A DNA stretch of 64,000 nucleotides from Apiospora phragmitis (Eukaryota; Ascomycota; Sordariomycetes; Amphisphaeriales; Apiosporaceae), in assembly GCA_038363925.1 (NCBI GenBank), contig JAQQWL010000018.1, positions 62,001 through 126,000 on the forward strand, given 5' to 3'. Made by a program: the position numbers and the translations under genes. Shown in pieces: positions 1 through 10,218 of the stretch (the stretch's first letter is position 1; the number at the start of each line of letters is the position of its first letter). Below the pieces are notes generated by a model, which was given only the letters and a program-made list of their open reading frames with translations, was not told where the DNA came from and did no database searches.

Positions 1-832
1 GCAGTCGTGAGTAGTCTCTCATGCAACAGAGCCAAAGCTGTTTTTCCACGAAACCAAACTGTTGCTCAGGTGGATATTCTTTCAAAGCGAAAATGCCTTG
101 TCCTGTCTCGATCTCGCACTGCCAAGGTCTTCCACTAGGTTGCGGAAAATTAGCGCGTAGGGAAGCTTTGATGGGAAGACACTGTTTGGGCTCTTCGATG
201 ATGGAGCGCATGCTCTCTGCGCAGGACTCCAAGTACTTCAGGTCTTCGAACAGAGTGAAAAAAGATGGAATCAGATAATCGATCTCAAGTAGGTCGCCCC
301 AGATGCTTCCCCGTTCGCGAACGTCAAATTTGGAAAAGGCTTCCCCAGACTCCATCTCATATCGCACCAAGTCTGCATCAGCCTTTGAGTATTTCGGGCA
401 CCTGAGCTGCAGCTTGCGAACGGTTGCTGTGTCGACTTTTTGCAGCTTAGTGGCATCGTGATGCAGAATCCGTGACCATGTATGGTAGATGTGATCGAGA
501 TAATTATTGATCTCCTAGACAGCTGTTAGAAATGATTTGTAATTCTTGGCGACACTTACCTCCGGGCATTTCGAAAACAACGTTAGCAATTTATGTAGCG
601 TGCTCAATCTCATGTCTATCCAAAGCCCGGTTATGATGAGGAGTCGGTCGAACTTTTCCTTCAAAGATTCGAAACGCTCGACCTGGCAAAATTTTGTCAA
701 ATACTTGCGCTTATGCGGTGATAATTTTGACATCCAGAGAATTTCAAGGTCGGCATTTGCCTCCATCTGAAATCGTCTGATATTCCGATAAAAGTCCCCA
801 TCGTTCATTGTGTTCCAAGGTGTGCTGTCCAT
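1..832 (-). CDS. DUF3723-like fungal protein, partial (runs off left edge)
   Basis: Two exons: 832-560 and 514-1, joined over a 45-nt intron (donor GTAAGT at 559, branch CTAAC, acceptor TAG at 515). The join keeps phase and gives about 262 aa without a stop, continuing beyond the window. Exon 1 carries DGDFYRNIR, FDRLL, GLW and STLHKLL; exon 2 carries NYLDHIYHTWSRIL. This order matches my memory of the fungal DUF3723 family, which has no known function. The first ATG is at 832. Family members usually have more N-terminal sequence, and here a minisatellite begins about 75 bp upstream, so the 5' end may be truncated or an upstream exon lost. The family name is recalled, not searched. Confidence 0.72.
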
Positions 833-908
833 GATCACTAACGTCTATGTAAAACGAGACAAAACGTAGAGGTCTACTTTGAATTATATAGTTACTCCTA
901 GGATGGCA

Positions 909-1272
909 GTTGCTCCTGGGATATGTTAGTTGCTCCTAGGGTGGTAGTTGCTCCTAGGATTGTAGTTGCTCCCAGGACTGTAGTTGCTCCTAGGACTGTA
1001 GTTGCTCCTAGGGTGGTAGTTGCTCCTAGGACTGTAGTTGCTCCCAGGACTGTAGTTGCTCCTAGGACTGTAGTTGCTCCTAGGGTGGTAGTTGCTCCTG
1101 GGATATGTTAGTTGCTCCTAGGACTGTAGTTGCTCCCAGGACTGTAGTTGCTCCCAGGACTGTAGTTGCTCCTAGGGTGGTAGTTGCTCCTAGGGTGGTC
1201 GTTGCTCCTAGGGTGGTAGTTGCTCCTAGGGTGGTAGTTGCTCCTAGGACTGTAGTTGCTCCTAGGGTGGTA
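909..1272. repeat. 18-bp minisatellite in two 182-bp higher-order blocks
   Basis: Unit GTTGCTCCTAGGGTGGTA and close variants (ACTGTA, ATTGTA or CCCAGG forms). The array divides into 909-1090 and 1091-1272. Each block is one 20-bp variant (GTTGCTCCTGGGATATGTTA) followed by exactly nine 18-bp units, so both are 182 bp. Because 18 is divisible by 3, all frames stay open and give a spurious hexapeptide repeat. The CCTAGG core is palindromic. The order of unit variants differs between blocks, so units have been exchanged since the block duplicated. Confidence 0.95.
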
Positions 1273-1295
1273 GTTGCCTCTTGCTATACGAGAAA

Positions 1296-1612
1296 CAGTG
1301 TGCGATGATCTTCGAGCTTTCGATAGATCCAGCAAAAAGAGAATACGCTGCTGGATGATTCAAGCTCTGGGGTAGGTAGCCTTCTACGTCGGAATGGTAC
1401 AAGTGGAGCGGTGGGAACATCAGGCTCCTGCGCACCAGAACAGGTATGGGACGCATCACAAGCTGTCCGTCAGGCGTTCATTCCCGTCTCAGTGCCACTT
1501 GAGCGACGATTCCGATTCTGCACCACAGTAAGGGCCAACAGAATTAAGGACCGCAAACAGCCCGTGAGCCCCTTCGAGCTGATGCAGCAAAAAGAGAGTA
1601 CAGTATGCCACT
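1296..1612 (+). repeat. Dispersed repeat family A, R1 segment
   Basis: About 315 bp that aligns by eye along its whole length with 19948-20262. Shared landmarks are GATCTTCGAGCT, a GGATGATTCA core, AACATCAGGCTC, GCGCACCAGAACA, CAGTGCCACTTG, GGGCCAACA and a GCAGCAAAAA end. Shorter matches lie at 59370-59460 (+), 25055-25260 (-) and 60055-60110 (-). No terminal repeat or transposase was found. Confidence 0.85.
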
Positions 1613-2675
1613 GAATCGTCGTACGTCGATAAGCTACTCGTATAATGCATCCCTAGGACGAACAGGTCTACAGGCCACTATAGGAGTAAAGGCAGAAAAT
1701 CCTCGCGAGACGTTTCGATTGTGAACGCGCGAGGTACTGTAACCTCCTATGTCCACTTTACACGCTATAGTTACCGCCATACTGCACATATGACCCATGC
1801 GACTGGTATGTAACGTTTGCCGTCTTCTTCCGCCGTAGGTTATGACCGGCACAATTCCTGATCTTGTGTCTGCATTCCTCCGACGACACGCAATACGCCG
1901 CTTCCAATATGTATGTCATCCATATGTATCCACCTGCCAATTAGAGACTCTCGATTAGGAAGTACTGATCCATCACTTACACTTCTAGCAGACCCCCGTT
2001 CGAGAGGCAGATCAGCAGAACGAGGTCAACCGGGCTAAGATCCGATTCTGGATTACCAACCCTGAATTGTTCCAGCAGCGCTTCCGCCCTCGCGCGTGAA
2101 CAACCCTTTCGGCGCTGCTTCTCAGCCCCCCATTGAGACGCTGGATGATTCCGGCGCGCCACTGACTCTCCCGGTCCTAAGCCATTTAGATGCCTGCAGA
2201 ATTTCATAAGCGATATTTTGACCAAGGACCAGAACGAGCGCGTGAGAATGTTCAAGACATTGAAGGAGGGCACCCGAGTATCTCAATGCGTTATCCAAGG
2301 TTTTATTCCCTCTCGAAAGATACAGTAAAGTCCAGGTTCAGCGTCCGCAATAGATATGTGAAAATATCTGTTTAAAGTACTGTGGGGCCTTCTGCACAGG
2401 GCATCCTAATGAGTCATAAGTACCTGTCAGCGTCCCACGAAAGCGCTGGAAGAATGCATTTCTGGCGCTTACATGTACCGCTACGACCAGGTAAGTACCG
2501 AGGTGGATCGAAGGCTCCAACAACAGCTGTACATAAAGTGGATAACTATGGTTAGTTACTTGTGTGCATCGGCGATTATTTGACTGCTTTAGCGATGTCA
2601 AGGTGCTTTATTGTATATATATCATATAGATTATGTTCCTTATTCCGAAATATCACTCCCGGGCTCCTATTCAGT
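1613..2675. other. Gene-poor stretch with coding relics
   Basis: No complete gene was recognised. A forward frame at about 1985-2098 reads NRAKIRFWITNPEL and ends QQRFRPRA-stop; this piece is repeated near 29340-29460. A second forward frame at about 2146-2323 reads like protein (NFISDILTKDQNERVRMFK) without family assignment. The sequence AGTACTGATCCAT at 1961 recurs at 29063, so 1955-2100 and 29055-29460 are probably copies of one repeat. Confidence 0.5.
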
Positions 2676-5600
2676 TTATAATTGCTGCCGTGCATCTTCC
2701 AGTAAATTTATCGATACATGTCGGTCGGAATCGTCCTCATCGAATAGTTGACTTTCCACCGTCACAACATGTTCAAGAAGATCAACGGCTTTTTGAGCTT
2801 GCCTGGCGTTAAGGTAGCCGCCTGCGAGCACCTGTTCCGACGCGAGTCGTGAGTGATCCTTCTCGTCCAGCGTCGTCTTCCGCACCTCGACCACGTGCTC
2901 CAGCATCGCAATCGCCTCGGGGATCCGCCGGGCGGAGAGGTAGGCCGTTGCGAGGCGAGTGTTCTGACGCGAGTCGAGAGTGATCCTTCTCGTCCAGCGT
3001 CGTCTTCCGCACCTCGACCACGTGCTCCAGCATCGCAATCGCCTCGGGGATCCGCCGGGCGGAGAGGTAGGCGCTTGCGAGCACTTGTTCCGACGCGAGT
3101 CGTGAGTGATCCTTCTCGTCCAGCGTCGTCTTCCGCACCTCGACCACGTGCTCCAGCATCGCAATCGCCTCGGGGATCCGCCGGGCGGAGAGGTAGGCGC
3201 TTGCGAGCACTTGTTCCGACGCGAGTCGTGAGTGATCCTTCTCGTCCAGCGTCGTCTTCCGCACCTCGACCACGTGCTCGAGCATCGCAATCGCCTCGGG
3301 GATCCGCCGGGCGGAGAGGTAGGCCGTTGCGAGCGAGTGTTCTGACGCGAGTCGAGAGTGATCCTTCTCGTCCAACGTCGTCTTCTGCACCTCGACCACG
3401 TGCTCGAGCATCGCAATCGCCTCGGGGATCCGCCGGGCGGAGAGGTAGGCCGTTGCGAGCGAGTGTTCTGACGCGAGTCGAGAGTGATCCTTCTCGTCCA
3501 ACGTCGTCTTCTGCACCTCGACCACGTGCTCGAGCATCGCAATCGCCTCGGGGATCCGCCGGGCGGAGAGGTAGGCCGTTGCGAGCGAGTGTTTTGACGC
3601 GAGTCGGTCGTGATCCTTCTCGTCCAACGTCGTCTTCTGCACCTCGACCACGTGCTCGAGCATCGCAATCGCCTCGGGGATCCGCCTGGCGTCAAGGTAG
3701 GCGCCTGCGAGCACCTGTTCCGACGCGAGTCGTGAGTGATCCTTCTCGTCTAGCGTCGTCTTCCGCACCTCGATCACGTGCTCCAGTATCGTAATCGCTT
3801 CGGGGATCCGCCGGGCGGAGAGGTAGGCCGTTGCGAGCGAGTGTTCTGACGCGAGTCGAGAGTGATCCTTCTCGTCCAGCGTCGTCTTCCGCACCTCGAC
3901 CACGTGCTCGAGCATCGCAATCGCCTCGGGGATCCGCCGGGCGGAGAGGTAGGCCGTTGCGAGCGAGTGTTCTGACGCGAGTCGAGAGTGATCCTTCTCG
4001 TCCAACGTCGTCTTCTGCACCTCGACCACGTGCTCGAGCATCGCAATCGCCTCGGGGATCCGCCGGGCGGAGAGGTAGGCCGTTGCGAGCGAGTGTTCTG
4101 ACGCGAGTCGAGAGTGATCCTTCTCGTCCAACGTCGTCTTCTGCACCTCGACCACGTGCTCGAGCATCGCAATCGCCTCGGGGATCCGCCTGGCGTCAAG
4201 GTAGGCGCCTGCGAGCACCTGTTCCGACGCGAGTCGTGAGTGATCCTTCTCGTCCAGCGTCGTCTTCCGCACCTCGACCACGTGCTCGAGCATCGTAATC
4301 GCCTCGGGGATCCGCCGGGCGGAGAGGTAGGCCGTTGCGAGCACTTCTTCTGTCGTAAGTCGGTCGTGATCCTTCTCGTCCAGCGTCGTCTTCTGCACCT
4401 CGACCACGTGCTCCAGCATCGCAATCGCCTCGGGGATCCGCCGGGCGGAGAGGTAGGCCGTTGCGAGCGAGTGTTCTGACGCGAGTCGAGAGTGATCCTT
4501 CTCGTCCAGCGTCGTCTTCCGCACCTCGACCACGTGCTCCAGGATCGCAATCGCCTCGGGGATCCGCCGGGCGGAGAGGTAGGCGCTTGCGAGCACTTGT
4601 TCTGTCGTAAGTCGAGAGTGATCCTTCTCGTCCAGCGTCGTCTTCCACACCTCGACCACGTGCTCGAGCATCGCAATCGCCTCGGGGATCCGCCTGGCGT
4701 CAAGGTAGGCGCTTGCGAGCCAATGAGCGGCAGATAGTCGATCGGGATCTTCATTAACGAGGCATCCTTCCTTCCACTCCGACACCTCTTCAAGATACTT
4801 TATAGCGTCCTTGAACCGCCTGTCCGTAAATAGACATTGTCCTACTTTTAATGCTAGATCATATCGCTCCTCGACTTGGTAGGCCTGACTTTCATCGAGC
4901 AGTCGAAAAGCATGTGGAAAGCAAATTTGCCACGCTTGGCGATTAAGAGGGTTAATCGACGGGAATTTGAGCTTGACATGCCTGACTGTGCTGACTGTTA
5001 CCTCCTCTTTGCGTGCCTGCTGTTGAATCCAGACTCTCGTTGCCAAATGTACAAGGCGATGCATGCCGTATATATCCTCAACGTTACGACTCTCTAAGAA
5101 GGCGTATCCAGAAAGGGTGCCAAGTGCTCGCTCCATTCGCGCTTCGGAGCCAAAGCTCGGTAGTAGCGACCGTGGGATATCCTTCGGCTCGATACATGAT
5201 ATGAATAGAAGCAATTCAGCCGCATCGTGATATTCCTTCTGGATTTGGTCGAACGTAACGAGCCACGTGGTAGCCACCGCTTTTTGGTCCTTCTGATACA
5301 GCCTTCTATCGTCAAACGCAGCGCTCATAAGACTGACCAAGTCGCCTTCGGTACTTTGCAGAAGTTCTAGGTATCTTTTGATCGGCGAATGATGGTGTTG
5401 CATGCTGTTGATATAGGCCGCGGCTTGTACAATTGCTAGTGGTAAGTACGTTAGTGTCTTCAGAAGCTGCCCTGTTAATGCTTCGTCTTGGAGCAAATCG
5501 TTGCGAATAAGTAAGTTCCCTAAAAGACTTCGGGCTTCTGGCTTATCCATCTGGTCTAGTAGGATCTGATCGTTTTGTGCAATCCACTGAGCAAGGTCGG

Positions 5601-7358
5601 GTGACCGAGTCGTGAAAATAGTCACACCAGTTTCGCTCTCTGGCAGATAATCGTAAATGCCAGTCGGCCCGCTCAAGATATTGCCGTCGTCTGCGTTGTC
5701 GACGATCCACAGCCACCTGCCTGCACCTTCTGAGCTGAGATGATTCCGTAGCGTTATCTTGGGGTCCTCCTTGTCAATATCGACGGAAATACCGATCTTT
5801 TGCGCAATGTCTAGATAGGCTTTCTCAAAGCTCTCTTGGGAATATGCCGGTACCCAGTAGATAGAACAGTCTGGTTGGCTCTTTTTCACCCAGTATGCAA
5901 ACTCAAGGGCAACCTGGGTCTTGCCTACGCCACCAAGTCCAAGAATAGCGAGTGTCCGGCAATCCTGGGAAGTGAACAGCTTTTGTTGGAGAAGTTCCAG
6001 GACTTTACTCCTTCCGATGAACTTCCTGTTTTGGAGAAACGGAATAATGTAGTAAGGATAGGCTACAGTAGAATTAACAAGTACTTCAATTCAGAGAAAC
6101 GTTCTCATTACTAACAGCTAGATGACCCGGAAGGCTCGTCTGTGGCACTTTGTTGCGCTCTAGGATCGTAGAGAAGGCCGTTAACGAATCTCTGAATAGC
6201 CCGCTTGTTCTCGTCCTCTTGCAAGTAGTTGTGCGTATGGGCCGATATTTTGCTCGTTTGTTGCCAATCGGATAATGCAATATCGACCAACCCCCGCTCA
6301 ACGTTGAATCTGTGGTACTGTCCTCCATCACCATATTGGCGGTCAAGTTTCTTTGCCACCGCTGTTGAACTCGACGCCATCCTTTTCAGCGCCTTGAGGA
6401 TAGACCATCGGGTGTCTTGAATGTCGACGACGTCCCCAAGTCCGGTGCCGATGCTCAAGACATGCAATCGGCTGCGATCGGGAAACTGTTTCTCGGCTTC
6501 CTCGATGAGGACCTCACATGGGTTGTTATATCCGAATCCGGCGTCGATGAATTCGATTTTGTCCCGGCCAAGCTCGATGGACTTGAAAAAGGTCGTGGCA
6601 GCCGAGGTCGCACGGGCAACTTGCCAGATCGTACAGTCTTGGAAAGTCGTAGACGAGTCGTATGTCGTGAAGAGAGTGGGACCTGTATCAACGTTCGCCT
6701 TCGTGATTGCTAGGACAACACTGTGAGAGGTTAGTATTGCCTGCCATAGTGTCACCGCCTAGTCCAATATAATAGCATACGTCTTCGTGCAGGTTGCGCC
6801 ACGTAACCTTAGATCTTCATGTAAGCAGGTATCGGCGGTGGGCTGGCCTTGACTTCGCTGCGTTACGCACGCCAACTCCGTACAGTTTTCTCGAACGACT
6901 TGTCTAATAGCAGCCTCGAGGGATGTCGCAGAGAATGCACCTTTCGGCGGGGCGATCGATAGGAACTTCCGTTTCGGAGTGAAGGCGGCCCGGCCGACAT
7001 TCTCGTACGCTCGTATGCATTCGTCGACTGTCATTCCTAATCTCCCAAGCATGATCGCAATGATCCTGATAGGGCTGTTAGCAGGTGAGACGGATGGGGA
7101 TAGTGGAAAGCATACCCGCCTGTGCTTGTGCCACCGATCAGGTCGAAGTATTCGCATGGCCTAGGGACTCGGTCGAGGCCTTCTGATTCCCGAACACGCT
7201 CCATGATGTTCTCCAGAATCAGGAGGCTGGACTTCCCACGGATGCCGCCGCCATCTTGGGCTGTTAGACAGAGCATTGGACACAACCACCGGGGACTTAC
7301 CCAGGGAGAGGATCCTCAGAGGCGGACTAGGATTGCTGCTCGAACCCATCGAGTTCAT
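2676..7358 (-). CDS. Patatin-like phospholipase / NB-ARC / TPR protein (fungal NLR)
   Basis: Five exons: 7358-7301, 7254-7116, 7065-6781, 6720-6116 and 6062-2676. Introns are 46, 50, 60 and 53 nt with consistent phases; the model is about 1,490 aa. Start is the ATG at 7358 (alternative 7349). The N-terminal patatin domain shows the oxyanion motif DGGGIRG and the nucleophile motif GTSTGG, split by intron 2. The NB-ARC domain shows P-loop GLGGVGKTQ, Walker-B-like WLWIVDNADD, TTRSPD and a YLPLA motif. The C-terminus is 16 TPR-like 42-aa units. This is a STAND-class immune or incompatibility receptor layout: lipase effector, NTPase switch, repeat sensor. An extra G at 2954/2955 (GAGGCGAG where other units have GAGCGAG) shifts the frame in unit 14. 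Without it the frame runs to TAA at 2678-2676; with it the protein ends in garbled sequence near 2809. The base needs read confirmation. Confidence 0.85.
2826..4716 (-). repeat. 15 near-identical 126-bp TPR units
   Basis: In-frame tandem array encoding 42-aa units with core ARRIPEAIAMLEHVVEV and TTLDEKDH, followed by one divergent unit (GGYLNARQAQKAV). Units differ at few sites: S/D after AYL, M/I after AIA, W/R/Q before KTT, S/D after DH, and the SEHS/SEQV/TTEQ/TTEE tail. Such high internal conservation is known for fungal NLR sensor repeats and implies ongoing unequal exchange or gene conversion. The large open frames on the other five frames here are artefacts of the 3-divisible period. 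Confidence 0.95.
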
Positions 7359-7986
7359 ACTAGTACGACATCGATCTAGGCCAGGATCTCAGGTATAATA
7401 GTGATTTATCGATGCTACTGGCGTCTTCGTTAGGTAGCGAAGCCGTCAGGGTCGGGCATGTCGAGTTCGAGATGGCCAGATGCTGTAGGCGCCAGCCTGA
7501 TGCGGCTGACATTGCTGCGAAGGGCGACCCCGCGCGACTTTGCGAGCGCCGCTGTCCAATCAGCATCATGGCGTGGTAGATGCTGCGACCGACTTCGAAG
7601 GGGCGAATACAGGGCGTAGTGGTCGAGGTGAATAGTCGTTTTGGTTACTGATTGGTATCGAACTGAATGAACTTCTCTTTCGACATTGCGCGGTTCAATA
7701 TGGAGTACGTCGTCAAAACAGAGTTTGGTCCGCCGAACAACCCAAGTGGTGGAAAGCACTGTCCATGTCCAGGCACTTGTTCATTACTTTAGTAGATGGG
7801 GCCCCGTGGTCTAGCCAACTACCCACTGAAAATCAGGCCTGTTGCCGCTAAAAGAGAGGAAACTATCGCTCCACGGGCACTGTGACTTCGACTGATGGCC
7901 TAACTGCGGCGCTCTTATCTCGCCATTTCCAACCTGCAATTCTTCACATTTCGTTTCCCGACAAACCCCCAACCAAGACCATCAAT
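7359..7986. other. Intergenic region between NLR and transposase
   Basis: Upstream region of the NLR gene. A reverse frame at 7759-7430 (109 codons) looks mildly protein-like (HLDHYALYSPLRSRSQHLP) but I cannot assign it; it may be an exon of a lost gene. A CCCGTGG/CCACGGG inverted repeat lies near 7804-7879. I could not find convincing terminal inverted repeats for the adjacent Tc1-type element. Confidence 0.4.
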
Positions 7987-8985
7987 ATGGCCCCCCGACT
8001 GTCGAAATCTCGACATGACCAAATGCTTTCCATGATTACTCAAGGGGCAACGAATGACGAGATTGTCAAAGCTATCCCTTGCAGCGAACGCGCCGTCCGC
8101 CGAGCACGATTGACGCACGCACGATACGGAACAACGACGACGCCTTCCAACCGTCCTGGCCCCGACCCCAAGATTACTCCCACTATGGAAATAGCACTTT
8201 GCCATCAGATTGCGAAAGAGCCTGACATGGACCGGCGTGAAATGATGGATTTTATTAGTAAAGAGTTTGAAGTAGATGTATCTGCGACGAGTATTTCTCG
8301 GGCTTTGGATAAGCGTGCTATGACTCTCAAGGTAATGCGTCGCGTAGCCCAGCAACAGAAGCCCGAACTACGCCACTTCTACCAGTACAGACTCAAAATG
8401 CTGGGATGTCGATCGTATCATTTGGTCTTCATCGACGAGTCTGGCTTCGACAAGCCTGGCATGTTCCGACGGAAGGGATGGGCACTGAAGGGGATTACGC
8501 CCGTGCAGAAGGCTAAATTCCAGCGCGATAGTCGGCTGTCTATGCTTGCAGCATATACACAGAAAGGCGTGAAGCTGTCTCGCTTTTTCTACGGATCCGT
8601 GGATAAAGCCACCTTCGAGGACTTCATCGACCAGCTGCTCTGTCACTGTGGCCGATGGCCGCAGCCTGAGACCGTACTCGTTATGGACAATGTTGGGTTC
8701 CATTATTCCGAGAGAGTCCAGCAGATGTGTCGAGAGGCCGGTGTCAAGTCAGACTTCATCGCCCCGTACACTCCTCGGACCAACCCTATTGAGGAGTTCT
8801 TTGGCCAGGTCAAGGCATGCATAAAGTCGCAACGCAAAAGTAACAGCAGTCTCATCCAGAGAGACTTTGAGAGTTATGTGAAATCATGCGCCAAGGTCGT
8901 TGGCAATCAGCAGGGTAGCGCAGAAGGTCATTTTCGAAATGCTGGGCTTTACGTAGAGCAACCGCCTCCTGAAAAAACCTTGTAA
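7987..8985 (+). CDS. Tc1/mariner-superfamily transposase, intact
   Basis: Single exon, 332 aa, from ATG at 7987 (MAPRLSKSRHDQ) to TAA. The N-terminus looks like paired helix-turn-helix DNA-binding modules. The DDE catalytic core shows FIDESGF (first D), VLVMDNVGFH (second D) and YTPRTNPIEEFFGQVK (third acidic residue), the pattern of DDE_3-type Tc1 transposases that cut and paste at TA sites. An in-frame extension upstream to 7882 lacks an ATG and is probably not translated. The reading frame is undamaged, unlike many neighbours. A nucleotide-similar fragment lies at 49606-49805. TIRs were not identified, so the copy may be immobile. Confidence 0.88.
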   Translation: MAPRLSKSRHDQMLSMITQGATNDEIVKAIPCSERAVRRARLTHARYGTTTTPSNRPGPDPKITPTMEIALCHQIAKEPDMDRREMMDFISKEFEVDVSATSISRALDKRAMTLKVMRRVAQQQKPELRHFYQYRLKMLGCRSYHLVFIDESGFDKPGMFRRKGWALKGITPVQKAKFQRDSRLSMLAAYTQKGVKLSRFFYGSVDKATFEDFIDQLLCHCGRWPQPETVLVMDNVGFHYSERVQQMCREAGVKSDFIAPYTPRTNPIEEFFGQVKACIKSQRKSNSSLIQRDFESYVKSCAKVVGNQQGSAEGHFRNAGLYVEQPPPEKTL

Positions 8986-9006
8986 AATACAGAAATCGTA
9001 CTAGCT

Positions 9007-10218
9007 TCAATCTCTACCAGCGTCGTCTACCCATTTAGAAACCCAGCTCACAAACCTGGCGGCAACGCCCTCCAATACACCATTCTCAATTAACATATCT
9101 TTGCCGGCCTTCTGGTGGGTGAAGAGCCAGTCAAGATCGTAGCCTTTGTCAACCACGACGTCACCTGCCAGCCGCGAGGCGTCACGCCATCTTTGATTCG
9201 TAACCTTCGCGCTGAGCCAGCGGCTGTACTCTATAGGGGCTTCATCTTCCGGTAGAGGGATATCAAGCTGTACTGGTTGGGTCTCGCCAGAACACTCTAC
9301 TGAGGCATCATCACGGCGCCCGTGGCAGAGCACGCGCACCGTGACAGGCAACGGATCAGAGGCCTTTCTCTTTCGCAGTCTACGCGCCTCTGCCTCGTCC
9401 GTACGTGTGCAGATCACGTCACGGATCCTTTGCGGCACATCGGCATGCGTGTCCAGCTTGTTTCCTTCCTCGGCAAAGTCGACAAGCCGGTCCATGATAT
9501 CACTGTCAAGTTTGTAATGCTTCTCGTTGTTACGCCAGCAAGAGAACCCTCGATTCGTGCAGGCAGCGCTAACACACTCCATAAGCTGGTAAACGTCCCG
9601 CCAGACGGGACGATGACCAGATGCTTCCTGCTGCGCAACTAGGTTGTTTAGTGCAGCAGTGTGTTTCTTAGTAGCTCCACGTCCTGTCTTGCCGTCTTTT
9701 GCCGCCTGGGCCTCTTTGTAGATAAACGAGATGGCAACTTTTAGATTGTTACCCTGGTTTCTCCAGAACCTTAGCTTGCTTTCTATGACCGTCCAATCGA
9801 TTAACAGCTTATTAAAGCGCTTCTGGAAAGGTCGCTCGCCGCGTTTGGAGTTGGATACAGTAATCGACGTCTCGTCAGGTTGGTATCGAGGCTCGGGTAA
9901 TTTGCTTTGCACAAGGATCGCGAGTTCGGACTGTAGGACTTCGTTCCAGTACGCACCGGGCGCAAGTTCGATATCCTCTATAGTATCTTCAGTAAGTTTA
10001 GTGATTCTTCCTTTCCGTAGCTGTAGCTTCCACGTAAGGGTGTAAAGCAAAGGAATCGAGCCAGGCGCGCTTGCGCCAGGCTCGGGGGTCGTTCGTCCAC
10101 CCCTCCACGGCCCGCCAAAGCGAGTAGGACTCCCGCTCGGGCTGGCAACGGGAGTGCTAAAATCAAGACCCGCATCCTCAAAGTGAAAAGAGGGGATCTC
10201 CAAGTTCGTGTCTTCCAT
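9007..10218 (-). CDS. Conserved-looking hypothetical protein, 403 aa
   Basis: Uninterrupted single-exon frame from ATG 10218 to stop 9007. It converges tail to tail with the transposase, with only about 20 bp between stop codons. The first 50 residues are Ser/Pro/Gly-rich and probably disordered. The middle is a mixed alpha-type region (PFQKRFNKLLIDWTVIESKL; AISFIYKEAQAAKDGKTGRG). A basic KR patch sits near residue 280 and an acidic stretch near 320. I do not recognise the family. The tight convergent spacing and similarly open frame suggest it could belong to the same mobile unit, but no shared ends were found. Confidence 0.7.
   Translation of the reverse strand: MEDTNLEIPSFHFEDAGLDFSTPVASPSGSPTRFGGPWRGGRTTPEPGASAPGSIPLLYTLTWKLQLRKGRITKLTEDTIEDIELAPGAYWNEVLQSELAILVQSKLPEPRYQPDETSITVSNSKRGERPFQKRFNKLLIDWTVIESKLRFWRNQGNNLKVAISFIYKEAQAAKDGKTGRGATKKHTAALNNLVAQQEASGHRPVWRDVYQLMECVSAACTNRGFSCWRNNEKHYKLDSDIMDRLVDFAEEGNKLDTHADVPQRIRDVICTRTDEAEARRLRKRKASDPLPVTVRVLCHGRRDDASVECSGETQPVQLDIPLPEDEAPIEYSRWLSAKVTNQRWRDASRLAGDVVVDKGYDLDWLFTHQKAGKDMLIENGVLEGVAARFVSWVSKWVDDAGRD

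Noticed and set aside
909..1272. Possible CRISPR array
   Set aside because: Head-to-tail 18-bp units without unique spacers, in a eukaryotic genome.
923..1308. Forward and reverse ORFs across the minisatellite (VVVAPR-type and RSNYHP-type peptides)
   Set aside because: Created by an 18-bp period without stops; no start context, no gene structure.
2853..3794. Long plus-strand open frame (313 codons) and other-frame ORFs across the TPR array
   Set aside because: A period of 126 bp keeps every frame open; these are shadows of the TPR repeats.
7805..7880. tRNA-like stretch (GTGGTCTAG start, CCCGTGG/CCACGGG ends, ACTGAAAATC)
   Set aside because: The anticodon stem does not pair and no T-arm/B-box is present; likely chance or an old tRNA-derived fragment.
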